A model generated the notes under the pieces. That model saw nothing but the letters and a program-made list of their open reading frames with translations, was not told the DNA's origin and made no database searches. From assembly GCA_946965045.2 (NCBI GenBank), contig OX337234.1:124001-188000 (forward strand): a DNA stretch of 64,000 nucleotides. The letters run 5' to 3'. The DNA comes from Epithemia pelagica (taxonomy: Eukaryota; Bacillariophyta; Bacillariophyceae; Surirellales; Surirellaceae). Positions 44,450 through 54,472 of this stretch are shown in pieces. The position numbers were made by a program, and so were the translations under genes. Positions within the stretch are counted from its first letter, which is position 1; each line of letters opens with the position of its first letter.

Positions 44450-45408
44450 GTCAACAGGAGCAACTGCAGAACCAACAAAGAACAGCTTCAAGCCAAGAGA
44501 GAGACGAGGCCCAGGCCGAAATAGAGGCGGAAGTAATCTCCGTGGTTGATGACGATGACGATGAAGACAACAATGGAACTGACTACGGCAGTGGCGAAGA
44601 TAATGAAGAACAAAATGAAGCTGTTGAGGAACATGAGCAGGGAACCGATGAAGTCTCGGTATGGGATTCCATTGCTGAAGGGACCACTCAAGGTCATATG
44701 AAACGTCTGAAAACCATTTTGAAGGGTGTAAAAAATATGCAGAAGCACCACAAGGCCCGGGAACAAATTGAACTTGATGAAGACGAAGGGAACGATGGGA
44801 TTGTTGGTTCAGAATACGAATACAAATGCAGTGATTCTAATCTGGATTTGGTACAAAAATTCGATGACGTAGTGCTCATTGATATAGTGGACGAAGGGGA
44901 CAAGGAACAAATGGAATGCATGGGTCGTCTTGGGAAAGATAAGGACCCATTTCAGTCAGATAGTGATGCTTGCATCATTGAGGCGGTCAAACTACAACAA
45001 ATGAACTTGATGGCTGGTTCTAGTATTTCTGCATCTTCAAATCGAACAATGAATCCCACTACATCGACGACAGATCAAGGCAACAGTACCAGTGCAAGTG
45101 TTCAAGGAAGTGTGACAGGAATCGTTTCGACGACAACTCCTGCTACACACAGTACCACACCAACAACCCAAAGATCCACCACCTTATCAAAAAGGAAGGC
45201 AACAACTCAAACGAGTGCATCTTCCAAAAGAGTACGCCAACAATCCATTCAAGAATCGGCATCTCGAACAAAGTCCAAGTCCAAATCGTCGAGAGCAAAG
45301 AAACCACCTCCTGCAGAACACATCGGAGAGCAGCAAGAAGAACAACGACAACAACAACGATGGACAAGTCCGCGACGCCGCACCAATAACAGTAATGAAG
45401 ACCACTGA
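44341..45408 (+). CDS. Acidic/Ser-Thr-rich frame after the transposase
   Basis: The frame overlaps the transposase end by about 109 bp and is open from 44341. There is no ATG near its beginning (44542 is a GTG), so it probably continues the transposase by splicing or slippage; a GTAAGG donor-like site is at 44402. The protein is Gln-rich, then acidic (VVDDDDDEDNNG, EDNEEQNEAVEEHEQ), then Ser/Thr-rich, and ends in a basic, nuclear-localisation-like tail (KSKSKSSRAKKPPP). It has no enzyme domain. It could be the transposase C-terminus or a separate accessory protein. Confidence 0.5.
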   Translation, partial: NDLEKKSQHTTENEDEAQTRGKAEEQARSNATQRQISQQEQLQNQQRTASSQERDEAQAEIEAEVISVVDDDDDEDNNGTDYGSGEDNEEQNEAVEEHEQGTDEVSVWDSIAEGTTQGHMKRLKTILKGVKNMQKHHKAREQIELDEDEGNDGIVGSEYEYKCSDSNLDLVQKFDDVVLIDIVDEGDKEQMECMGRLGKDKDPFQSDSDACIIEAVKLQQMNLMAGSSISASSNRTMNPTTSTTDQGNSTSASVQGSVTGIVSTTTPATHSTTPTTQRSTTLSKRKATTQTSASSKRVRQQSIQESASRTKSKSKSSRAKKPPPAEHIGEQQEEQRQQQRWTSPRRRTNNSNEDH

Positions 45409-45551
45409 TAAATACAGAACATGACGGAACAGAAAACAAAAAAGACTACATACGACTACATACAAGAACGACTACATACAAGATACATGCGAGAACCAAA
45501 AAGAAAAAGAACAAACAAGGAAAAACAGATAGTAACTAATAAGAAATTGAC

Positions 45552-46349
45552 TCATGAGGAACTGCAATAGGACCGATACAAATGAAGGAAATTGTTGTGT
45601 AGGTTGTAGATCTCTTTGCTGTCTAAGAGTTTCTTCTTATGGTCTTTGTCAAGACGACGGACTGTGAAATCCATCTGGATTTCTGAACATTGGTGACGTG
45701 TCTTTGGGTCTTGTATTAGTTGCCCGAGCGCTCCAAACATTGGGTTGACCCATTCCCAGTACTCCTTTGGAATCCAAGACTCCAACAAAGCCGAGCACAT
45801 GTCTGGGTCGTTGCATGATTTGGGGATCCATCCCAGGGCTCGAGAGCAGCGATGTACATGCACATCAGTTGGAATTCCGTCAATTCTTTGAAATGCAAAT
45901 GCCAAGACAATTGTGGCAGTCTTGTACCCAACCCCATGCAGACACATTAGTTCTTGCACCGTAATGGTTTCTGGTATAATTCCAGAATGCCGTTGGATGA
46001 AGTAGTCTGCTGCGTTGACGATAGCCTCAGCATTCTTATAATATAGACCAGTCTCTGCCAATAGGGAACATACAGCGTCCATCCCATAGTTGAGTGCAAT
46101 GTCACTGGTTGCCCGACTAGAGACAAACCCACATTGGAACAAAGTGGGTACCACTTTAGCTAATTGTTTGTCGCTTGTGTTGGAACTCATAAGAATCACA
46201 ACCAAGCACATGAAGGCTCGGTTGGATTCTGGTGAGAGATGGTCGTTAATCCAGTCTTCCCAACTGTCTCTTGGAGCTTCCAGACCTTTGGAAAGGAAAT
46301 GTTCATGAAGCTTTTTCAAATACTGCAAGTCAACAACCCTCTTTCTCAA
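45552..46349 (-). CDS. HhH-GPD DNA glycosylase (endonuclease III family), catalytic part
   Basis: The frame encodes 265 residues with no ATG at its upstream end; it is open up to the C13 run (46380-46368) and continues the frame beginning at 47485. It covers the whole HhH-GPD fold: NRAFMCLVVILMSSNTSDKQ matches the LIAxxLSxQTxD strand, LMCLHGVGYKTATIVLAFAF is the helix-hairpin-helix with the Schiff-base lysine, and GIPTDVHVHRCSRALGW carries the catalytic Asp (VDTHV in Nth). The C-terminal four-cysteine Fe-S loop of Nth/MutY is absent. Enzymes with this Lys/Asp pair excise damaged or modified bases and nick the abasic site. Being inside a transposon is unusual. Substrate unknown. Confidence 0.88.
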   Translation of the reverse strand: MRKRVVDLQYLKKLHEHFLSKGLEAPRDSWEDWINDHLSPESNRAFMCLVVILMSSNTSDKQLAKVVPTLFQCGFVSSRATSDIALNYGMDAVCSLLAETGLYYKNAEAIVNAADYFIQRHSGIIPETITVQELMCLHGVGYKTATIVLAFAFQRIDGIPTDVHVHRCSRALGWIPKSCNDPDMCSALLESWIPKEYWEWVNPMFGALGQLIQDPKTRHQCSEIQMDFTVRRLDKDHKKKLLDSKEIYNLHNNFLHLYRSYCSSS

Positions 46350-47485
46350 AGTCTGTTCAGAGATTGTGGGGGGGGGGGGGAACTTTTTGTTTTGTTGTAC
46401 AAGGAGAGATCATTGGGTTTCAAACGAACAGGTTGACCAGGCATGTGTCGAATATTGTTCTTATCTTTGTAGCAGATTTGTCGCCTTGCTCTGGATGCTT
46501 TAATGAGGAGGTTGGCGGCGGTGGCATATTGTTTGCGGGTCATAATCTGAGAATATGGTGGGTTGCTGTGTTTGGCAACAGAAGATCGCTTTGTCGGAGT
46601 GTCAGGCTTTGGCTTTGCAACAGCGATTTCTTGTGATGATGAGTTGTGTTTTGCATTGACTGGAGATGGTTTTGTCGATTGAGATGGTGATATGGGTGGA
46701 GATGGTCCATCAATGGGGAAGGAATTAGCAGGTTCAATCGAATCTGGAGGAGTAGTTACTGGAGTAGACAGAATGGTTGGATCTCCTTGGGATATAATCT
46801 TGTTGGATATTTGGGACAACATTGATGTAGCAATGCATTGTAAGAGAGGATCGATAGAGACTGGGTGAATTGTTCTGTTGTGTGATGTAGAAACAGAAAT
46901 GAGTGCATCACAATGTATCATCCACTCCAGAGTATAGTCTTCCATCGATTGAACATTGAGGTCTTCTTGAGTATCAATTTGCCCATTCAACAATACATAT
47001 TCAATTGCTTCTTTGTATCCAATGTCTTCGGTGCCGACTTCATACATAGGTTGACAGCTGCAGTGGAGGTGCAATACTGGGAAATCATCTTTAGGCCGGC
47101 TCATTTTGAACTTGGGGTTGCTCAACAGGGAGTTGGTGGGAATTTCTTGCGAGGGATATAAACCATGGTGAACCAGTAATGAGATAAGGTAGATGGATTG
47201 GTCCATAGAAAGAGATGGCTTGATCTGACATGGATGGCTTGTCAGAATATCAAGAGAGCACGAAGTGTAGCAAATTGAAGCATCTTCTCGAATGAGCCAA
47301 ACAAGAATGGTGTCTTGTATTGCTTCCATTCTCAAATCAAAAGACATGGTTGACAAGTCTGGGAGTTCTTCTCGAATGAATTTGAAAAATGAGTGTGGAG
47401 CTTGAGAGAGAGAAACAACAGGAGAGCATATGCTTGACAAAGATATTGTTGGGCGACAACTACTTGGGTATTGTTGGGAGCTCAT
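46346..47485 (-). CDS. N-terminal region of the transposon glycosylase gene
   Basis: From the Met at 47485 (MSSQQYPSSCRP) the frame runs about 380 residues to a stop just past the C13 run. The frame is open upstream to 47578 without an ATG. I recognise no domain. There are two predicted globular stretches (LSTMSFDLRMEAIQDTILVW and GTEDIGYKEAIEYVLLNGQ), then a Pro/Ser-rich linker (SPSQSTKPSPVNAK), and a basic segment with MTRKQYATAANLLIKASRAR. One extra C in the run joins it to the HhH-GPD frame, giving a single protein of roughly 650 residues. The basic segment may contact DNA (inference). Confidence 0.6.
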   Translation of the reverse strand: MSSQQYPSSCRPTISLSSICSPVVSLSQAPHSFFKFIREELPDLSTMSFDLRMEAIQDTILVWLIREDASICYTSCSLDILTSHPCQIKPSLSMDQSIYLISLLVHHGLYPSQEIPTNSLLSNPKFKMSRPKDDFPVLHLHCSCQPMYEVGTEDIGYKEAIEYVLLNGQIDTQEDLNVQSMEDYTLEWMIHCDALISVSTSHNRTIHPVSIDPLLQCIATSMLSQISNKIISQGDPTILSTPVTTPPDSIEPANSFPIDGPSPPISPSQSTKPSPVNAKHNSSSQEIAVAKPKPDTPTKRSSVAKHSNPPYSQIMTRKQYATAANLLIKASRARRQICYKDKNNIRHMPGQPVRLKPNDLSLYNKTKSSPPPPQSLNRL

Positions 47486-48108
47486 TGAGACAATAGGTAC
47501 GATAAAATGTGACGACTGAGAGTATACGATGTACAATGGTGTAAGATGGAAGACATCAGGAATATGGACAAGCTCCACAAAGAAGTGTGTTGCTGTTTGT
47601 CGATACTAAAACATACAGGCGTACCTAACATCTTCTTAGTTGTATGTTGTACGACTATAATGATGGAGAAAGGATAAGGAGTACAGTGTGTGACTGTGAG
47701 TCATAATTCAGAGAATGAATGGAATTTGTGAATGTGTAATTCATTTGTTCTGAATGGTGGTGTGAATTGGGAATGATTCATTCAATTCAAATTCGTTCGA
47801 AAAGGGAATTGGGATTGGAATTTAATTCCAATTGGTTCGAAAAGGGAATTGGGGATTGAATTCAATTCAAAGGGTATGAAATAGGGGAATAGTAAAGTTA
47901 AGAGAATTTATTGATTGTAAACATAATTGACTTTGGTAATTAAGTTCATTTACTATCCGTAAATTAGTACACTTTCAAGATTAATTCAATTGTGTATATG
48001 TCGTGAAGTGAATCGTTAATTCTTAATTTAAATCTTAACTGATTGGAAAAGTGAATAATCAATCTACATTCAAGTTTAGATGGCACATAAAATGACTTCC
48101 AGACCCTG

Positions 48109-48116
48109 CTATCAAT
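48109..48116. repeat. Target-site duplication, right (CTATCAAT)
   Basis: Exact partner of 41135-41142, directly after the terminal CCAGACCCTG. Confidence 0.95.
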
Positions 48117-51100
48117 CCTAAGAAGAAACAGAAGGCACAAACAACAACTGAAAGAAAGACGCGCTCTGTCTACAGTCTACAATGATTCGTCCGCGGTTCA
48201 TGTGCCATGGCCGATGGTCTTACCGGTACCGTGATAGGGCCCTTCTCACGGTTTTTATGAGCTGTCGCTCGCGAGCGTCTGGAATTTGAATCGTGTTGAT
48301 CAGAGGACGCCCGCCAACCTTCAACTGTCACTTGCACGCCGGCCACTCTATATGACGATTTGCTTTTGGGAGATTTTATGGGGGAGAAGGACAGAGTTCT
48401 GTGCGGACGACGTACGTACGGTTTTTAGGTGGTCACCGATACAGAGCCTTTGTGAGCATAATATGGCGCAATGATGAATTTATCTAATGCTCTGTCGTGG
48501 CATTACTCCATTTTGAATTTTGAAGGTGGCAGGTCCGATTGCCTATGTCCGCAAACGTGTCCGAAGAGCTGGCTCTACAACGGTATTGGTGTCCACGACC
48601 CCAAAAACAGTACTCGTGTACTCTTTGAGAGTATAGTGGGCCGAAGTTTCGGATGATTTCAAACTACCGTTCGGAAGGACTCTTGGCAGCAGTTTCCGCA
48701 CCTCATTTTCAAGCGTTCCATGAGATTAGGATCATAGTATGATTTTGAATAAAGTATCATTGGTATCGACTGGTTTTATGTTTATTCGTGACCCGATTCA
48801 AACCCGATCCGTCGTCTATAGCCTTGAATTGTAGACCACAAAATCATCATTGCAGGCTTCCCGCAGCGAATTTCGACTACAATACACGCTCGAAAACTTC
48901 AAACTTCTGCTCCTCCATGGTAGGCCTCGTTCGCGATTTTGGTCTTTATCCTCTTGGGTGTCCAATTCTGCTGTACATGGTCTGTACGTGGCCGGTGAGG
49001 GTCCCTACCAAGTATCTAAGAGTCACATCTCAGCGAATCGGAAATCCATAATTGATCGGGCCACTGCTGCTGCCGGATCTTCCGAGTCGAGACAAGGGCG
49101 AGAAGCCAGAGGACAGAATAGAGAACCGAGGACAACTCGCTCACTTTCTGACAAAAAGTGGGGTGTTGAGGAGTCTCTAGTCTCTCCTCGTTATCTACAA
49201 CTCACTCCATCAGGATCATTTATAGAAACAAATGCATGGGAGTGAGTAGGAGCACCCCAACCCTCCGACTAGGTGTCCGCTTCTTAGCCCCCCAGCCGCT
49301 CTCCGCGACCAACCATTTTAATTTTGGTTTTTTTGCGTTTTTGAAGAAAATTTCGGGTCAAAATGAAAATGATCACGCCGGCCTTCTGGATCACCGTTTT
49401 GAAATTTTGTGAGCAGGCGTGCGCACTTTGACCGTTGGTCTTCCCCATTCTTGATTGTCGTCCCAAGTTGCGACCCACATTATTTTCACTACGCACCTTT
49501 TGACATGGATAATGGACATGCACCATCACAATGCATTCTCCATCATCTGCACACCATGGACATTTGACATATAGACCATAGATAGTGTTTTGCTCTACCC
49601 CATCCTTTCTTTGTTTTTTCTAGGAGAAGTGTGGTTGTTTCTAGTGTTTGTGTCCGTTTAAAAGTGGACCCTCCTCCACAACACCGTGCCGTTGCCGTAG
49701 GCTTGTCTCTTTGCAACCACATACAGTCCTATTTTAGAATACGTCTCTTTCTAGTTGCGTTATGGAGCATATAGAGTGTAGAGTCCCCTGCACTGCTGGG
49801 AAAGACAAGTCATGCTCATGGCAACAAAAAAAGAACAACAGGAGCAGGTCGACATCACAATCCACTAAAGACCCAAACTGAGCGACAGCAGAGGAAAAAT
49901 GGATGGCTTCCTCCACTTATCCTACCTACTCCTAATTGAGGTCTATAGCTCTATTTTGTCCTATAAGAATCCTACAAATGATGCCAGCAGCCCCACATGG
50001 CATCGACCAAAATGGATGTTACATGGCACAAACAAATGACACACTATGGCAACTGGCAACGTAGTGAGAGCCTACAACTAAACATTGTCCATTCCAATGC
50101 AAGTATCTGCCATTCCAGAACTTACCATGATGGATGTGCAGTGACAAAGATGAGATGAGATGGCCAGGGACGAAGCATGCCGTTTTTGGTGTTGGTTTGG
50201 TCATTGCCTCGTTTTGTTGCCTGCATCGATTTTGTGATTTGTGACCCGTGAACTCACTGAGAACACTATTTTGAGTCTTGTTGAGCAGAACGCCTGCCAT
50301 CGTCCAACTGTCACATCACGCCAGCCTTTCCACCGATGGATGTGAAATTTCCATTCATTTTTTTGTCTGTGAGATTGGGTTTGTCTTGCCCGAACAGACG
50401 AGCTAAGAAGCGGACATCTAGTCGGAGGGTTTTCCATGAGTACACATCTCATTCAATATTGGAAACTGCACAGCGACAGCACAGCATTGTTGTCATTTTT
50501 TGTCGGTCCACTCTATCTTCTCTCCAGGGACTGTCGACTGCCGACATGTGATTTGCTTTGAACCGATGGGAACAGTTTGGTCAAGAATTACGTGCTACTC
50601 GCGAGACTTCGACACAGCGAAAGCACAAACTGTACTCGACGAAACGCATGGACAAACAATATGAAAATAATAATGTTGTTAGGAAGATAACTCCTACAAA
50701 TGAGAGGCTACTTGGATCTCTCTCTAGAGAAGCAATGAGATGATTCCACGCAAAAGGTCTTACTCCTAGAGGAGTAACGCATAATCTCCTTTGTTTCGCT
50801 AGCATCTTCCATCTTCCAACAGTGATAGAGGGGATTGATCGAGAAGTATAGGGCAACGGACAGACCTCGGGATCCCGAAAGGCGGGACTGAACTGCGAGA
50901 AGATTAGGAGAACGGACAGACCGACATCAGACATGCAGAACCGAAAGGCGGGATTGAACTGCGAACGCTCCAAGCTCGAAGAAATTGCCAGTAGTAGTAC
51001 AGATACGCGCCGGCCTTCTTCTCCACTTCCACTTCCGCGCTCTCCGCGATACTGGGGAACAAAGAAGCACTTCTTGCTTCCAATGCCTTTCCATCTCGGG

Positions 51101-52016
51101 ATTGGCTTCACCGAACTCTTCACAACAAAACACAAACAAAACCATAATCTTCGTTTATTCCACCAACGAAAGCAACATAACTCGTTCGACTCCTCTCTTG
51201 ATGAACCGAGATCATTAATGTATTACGAGAACAAAGCCGATGAAAGTGATGGGGGCAACGATGACCCAAAGGAATTCTACGATCCAAGGAATGCACTTTT
51301 GTGGAACCTTCGTCCACTCCAGTAATGTAACTTGGGAGAAAATTGTTGCTCCGCTTGACACTGACATGCGAAAAGATCTGTCTGCCCAAAGATTTTCGAT
51401 GATATCCTTGCTGCTGTTTCCAGCATGAATGAATGGAACGGAAACTCAAGACAACGACATGAGCGTTCATGACTTTTGCAACCACGGGCATTACGCTTGT
51501 GACTGACCATGCGAAACGATCTTTCAATTCAAAGTTGATAGATAATATCTTCGCTCATGGTAACATCATGGATGGATCGAACGGAAAAGCTCGAGTAAGT
51601 GCTGCTTCTGCGCGCGCATGATGGATTCGCGCATAAAGACTATACTCCATGTGAGCGACCTTGCAGACCTAGGCCTTTACCAAGACAAGAGACGATTGGC
51701 AGTCTCTAAAACGGGCTGTGCCGGCAAAGAGATAACACCATCATCTCTTGTATCTTCATGACCCTACGGATGCCAACAAGTGTGATGAGCAGACTGATAC
51801 ACATATGGCAACGGAAAAATTAAAAAAATTTAAAGTGTGGTGAATGTATACTATATTCTGGGCCTCAACCGAGTGAGTCTCCGGGGAAATGCAGGTGTTT
51901 GTACAAGTTCGAGTACAAGTTTGTATGTACATTATGTTCCTGGAGGCGGTTGTCCCAAAAGGGCTTGTTGTGGCGAGAGAGACAAAATTTGAAGCGAACT
52001 AAGAACGGTCTCTTGT
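48117..52016. other. Gene-poor intergenic region (3.9 kb)
   Basis: I find no gene with a recognisable domain or convincing splice structure on either strand. A diverged repeat sharing CAACTGTCAC and CACGCC occurs at about 48290-48345 and 50279-50330. Base composition and the lack of long frames suggest decayed repeats. Confidence 0.45.
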
Positions 52017-52874
52017 CTAGACTGGCACCGGTGGAACGTTTTGAGGTTCCGTTGCCGCAGGGGCTGCGGTCCACAACGCTGTGGCTTGCGGAGTCTGCGT
52101 GCTTCTCTTGGGGGAAGAACCGTTGCCCTTCTGCTGCTTTTGAAGCTTTTTCCAGATGGCATATTCACGTTCAAAACGTTCCTTGTCAAGTTCTGATTGG
52201 TATTCATATTCCATCTTGCGCTCCAAAGTAATGGTTTTCCAATTCGCAGCCACGGTACGAGCCATTTCGGCAAAGCCAATCTTGCCATGGGCTCTTCTAG
52301 ATCGCTTCTTCTTGTTATCTGGGGCAGGCAGGATTCGCAAGAGTCGTTCTCGCTCATCCTTGAAAAAGAGATTGTATGCTGTGAGTGACCGTTTGGGCTT
52401 TTCCATTATGAAGGTATGATTGTCTCCTTCTTGATACGTGTCTGAAGACGGCGGAGGTGCACTTAAATGATCTTCACTATCGTTGCCCAGCTCTGCTCCG
52501 ACTTGCGATTTTGCTGTGTGGAAGGGTAATGGCTCTATAACTGGATCTGGTATGGATTCTTGTGAAATACTTCTGGCAGGATACGAAGGCAATTGGGTAC
52601 AGGCGATCGTGGTCTGGCGCATGGTGGTCGCACAGCTTGGAACTACAAAATTGCCCGTTAGCAGTTCTTGTTCTTCTCGGAGTAAGCACATAAGGAGTTG
52701 GTCGTGGTTCACATCAGAATCATCCCAATTCCCCATAACTTGTTCGATTTCCTCATCGTCAAAGAGATGAAATTCTTTCTCGTTCTGGTTTGACATGCTG
52801 TTGCGACTGCAGCAATCACTCGAGTCCATGTTGATTTTGTGACTCATCTGCCAATGTTTCTCGAACGAATGCAT
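52017..52874 (-). CDS. HMG-box protein, paralogue 2
   Basis: A single exon of 285 residues from the Met at 52874 (MHSFEKHWQM); internal Mets (MSHKIN, MDSSDC, MSNQNE) are alternative starts. The HMG box is at about residues 157-240: KPKRSLTAYNLFFKDERER, KIGFAEMARTVAANWKTI, ELDKERFEREYAIWKKLQ. It is nearly identical in its core to the box of the gene at 39394-40260. The acidic LFDDEEIEQVMGNWDDSD motif corresponds to the LFDESELHQVLGGFDESN motif of paralogue 1. The C-terminus is Pro/Ala/Thr-rich. It is probably a nuclear DNA-bending factor. Transposons crowd its upstream side, with repeat DNA from 52996. Confidence 0.87.
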   Translation of the reverse strand: MHSFEKHWQMSHKINMDSSDCCSRNSMSNQNEKEFHLFDDEEIEQVMGNWDDSDVNHDQLLMCLLREEQELLTGNFVVPSCATTMRQTTIACTQLPSYPARSISQESIPDPVIEPLPFHTAKSQVGAELGNDSEDHLSAPPPSSDTYQEGDNHTFIMEKPKRSLTAYNLFFKDERERLLRILPAPDNKKKRSRRAHGKIGFAEMARTVAANWKTITLERKMEYEYQSELDKERFEREYAIWKKLQKQQKGNGSSPKRSTQTPQATALWTAAPAATEPQNVPPVPV

Positions 52875-52995
52875 GATTTCGTATTACCTGTTATCTTCGA
52901 CCTCTACAAAATCAGGACTTTTTTATTGTGAGTTGGTCGACTTGGTCGGAACAATAGAGGTTTTCCGAGGCAACTAGAAATGTCCCGTAAGTGTG

Positions 52996-53182
52996 AGCTC
53001 AAAACAGGCCCGGAAAAGTTGGGCTCGAGACAAGATCGTCGAAAGTCAACCCGGGGTACGTCGCTCGTCAAAGTTCCGAATTTTCGGACAATCTCGAAGT
53101 TTCACTGGACACGGATCTCTTAATTCTGAAAGAACTGATGTTGGATATTGATCGTACTCGTATTTCACTTGCAAACAATATT
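52996..53182. repeat. 187-bp direct repeat, copy 1
   Basis: The sequence begins AGCTCAAAACAGG and ends GCAAACAATATT. It matches 54473-54659 at all but three adjacent positions (AGA against CTG). The two copies abut the outer ends of the inverted-repeat element between them. Confidence 0.93.
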
Positions 53183-54472
53183 ATTCGCCATTATTTCCCC
53201 TCCATATTGGTGAGGCGGCCAGACCAAACTCGGTCGCGTTTCGTCGACACGTGCTAGGAAGAGCTTGCTCTCAAATGGGGTGGCTTTGCCAGCTCTCCAA
53301 CTGCCAGCAAGCGGCCCTGCGTGGATGACGGTTGGTTGTTTCATAATTCATAATGCCGGACAAGCACACAATCCTTTTCTCTTGCCAAAGCACATCGTAT
53401 CAATGACATTCCAGGTGAGCTTGATCCATTGAGGATTGCCATGACAATTACATTGCTCATGCTCACTCACACTTGTCACTTTTGCTTGCTCTGCTCATGG
53501 GACGAGAGTCTGCTCATCTGCTGTGTCTCTGGCTCAGCAGCTCATTACTTGCCATTGTTCATTTATGTCGAAATGATACCCATAACTTCCATTGCATTTA
53601 TCCACAGACTATAGACCTCCTTTTTTTTATTAACTAGAAATAGAACTCAAGTGCTAGCCATCCATAGAGTGTAGTGCCTTCTGTATTCGTGTAGTACATC
53701 AGTTTTCTGTTTTGAGCACGTCAATGACCCTCAGTTTCACCATGAACACACGACAGAGCAGCTCTTACACGCTTGTACAGCTACAAATTGAATCATTCGC
53801 TGTTTGACTCTAGCTCTAGGAGCTGATAATTGGAAAGTAGGGTGTGGCAAGTGGCAAGAGCAAAATGGAGCCATCTACTTGAAGCAAAAACAACAAAATG
53901 TTCGGTCGTTGAGAAATGATTGACAATGATACTATGAATAGTGAATCATTTATCCTACAGAAAACATGAAAGTAACCAACCAGCCAACAATCAAACGACA
54001 AAAGAATTACAAGAAGGGGAAAAGGAAGGATATTCCACTTGACCACAAGCAGCTTATACCCAGTCTACTCCTACAACATGAGACAAATCCAAAGGATCAT
54101 GCAAGAACAAAAGGAAAGATTGCAGCAGTGATGAGTAAGAAGAAAGAAAAGAAGACGACAAGATTAGAAATAAGCAGCAGTAGTAAGAAGTTAAATGCGA
54201 TTCAGCCCAGCATGATCCGTCCATGGTTCTTACCTCACGTCATGGTCAAGCATTTGCCTTGGTTTTGGGTTTTGTGACAGACGAGAACAAGAGGGTTGCC
54301 CAAATTTATGAGCATTCAGAAACCACTGGACGCAAGCCGACCTTGATGTAACGGTGTTGGCAATTAGAGATACTTAGAGCTACCTGGAGCAGTGGCGGGC
54401 GATATTCAAAAAAGATAGGGTTGGGGATATGTCTGGCCGCCTCACCAATATGGAGGGGAAATAATGGCGAAT
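53183..54472. mobile_element. 1,290-bp non-autonomous element with 42-bp perfect inverted repeats
   Basis: Bases 53183-53224 (ATTCGCCATTATTTCC...) are the perfect reverse complement of 54431-54472. The interior has no transposase; the longest plus-strand frame (53966-54277) is Lys-rich and unrecognised. Because the flanking 187-bp direct repeats start exactly where the inverted repeats end, either the element generates very long target duplications, or the flank belongs to a larger composite structure. Family unassigned. Confidence 0.8.

Larger units (their letters stand above)
41143..48108. mobile_element. hAT-superfamily DNA transposon carrying a DNA glycosylase gene
   Basis: The element is 6,966 bp. 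The left end CAGGGTCTGGAATTCA and the reverse complement of the right end CAGGGTCTGGAAGTCA match at 15 of 16 positions, and an exact 8-bp duplication flanks both. Subterminal regions at about 41160-41470 and 47700-48080 are packed with AATTCAATTCCAATT-type motifs in both orientations, typical transposase-binding arrays. The plus strand carries the transposase (41667-44449) and an acidic C-terminal or accessory frame (to 45408). The minus strand carries a HhH-GPD DNA glycosylase (47485-45552). The two transcription units converge. The matching target duplication implies a fairly recent insertion; both genes carry one apparent frameshift, each at a homopolymer. Confidence 0.93.

Noticed and set aside
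48788-49245. Overlapping short frames as a possible gene
   Set aside because: There is no domain, no consistent splice structure and mixed frames; this looks like chance in gene-poor DNA.
53966-54277. Lys-rich 103-residue frame in the 1,290-bp element as its transposase
   Set aside because: It is too short and low-complexity, with no catalytic or DNA-binding motif.
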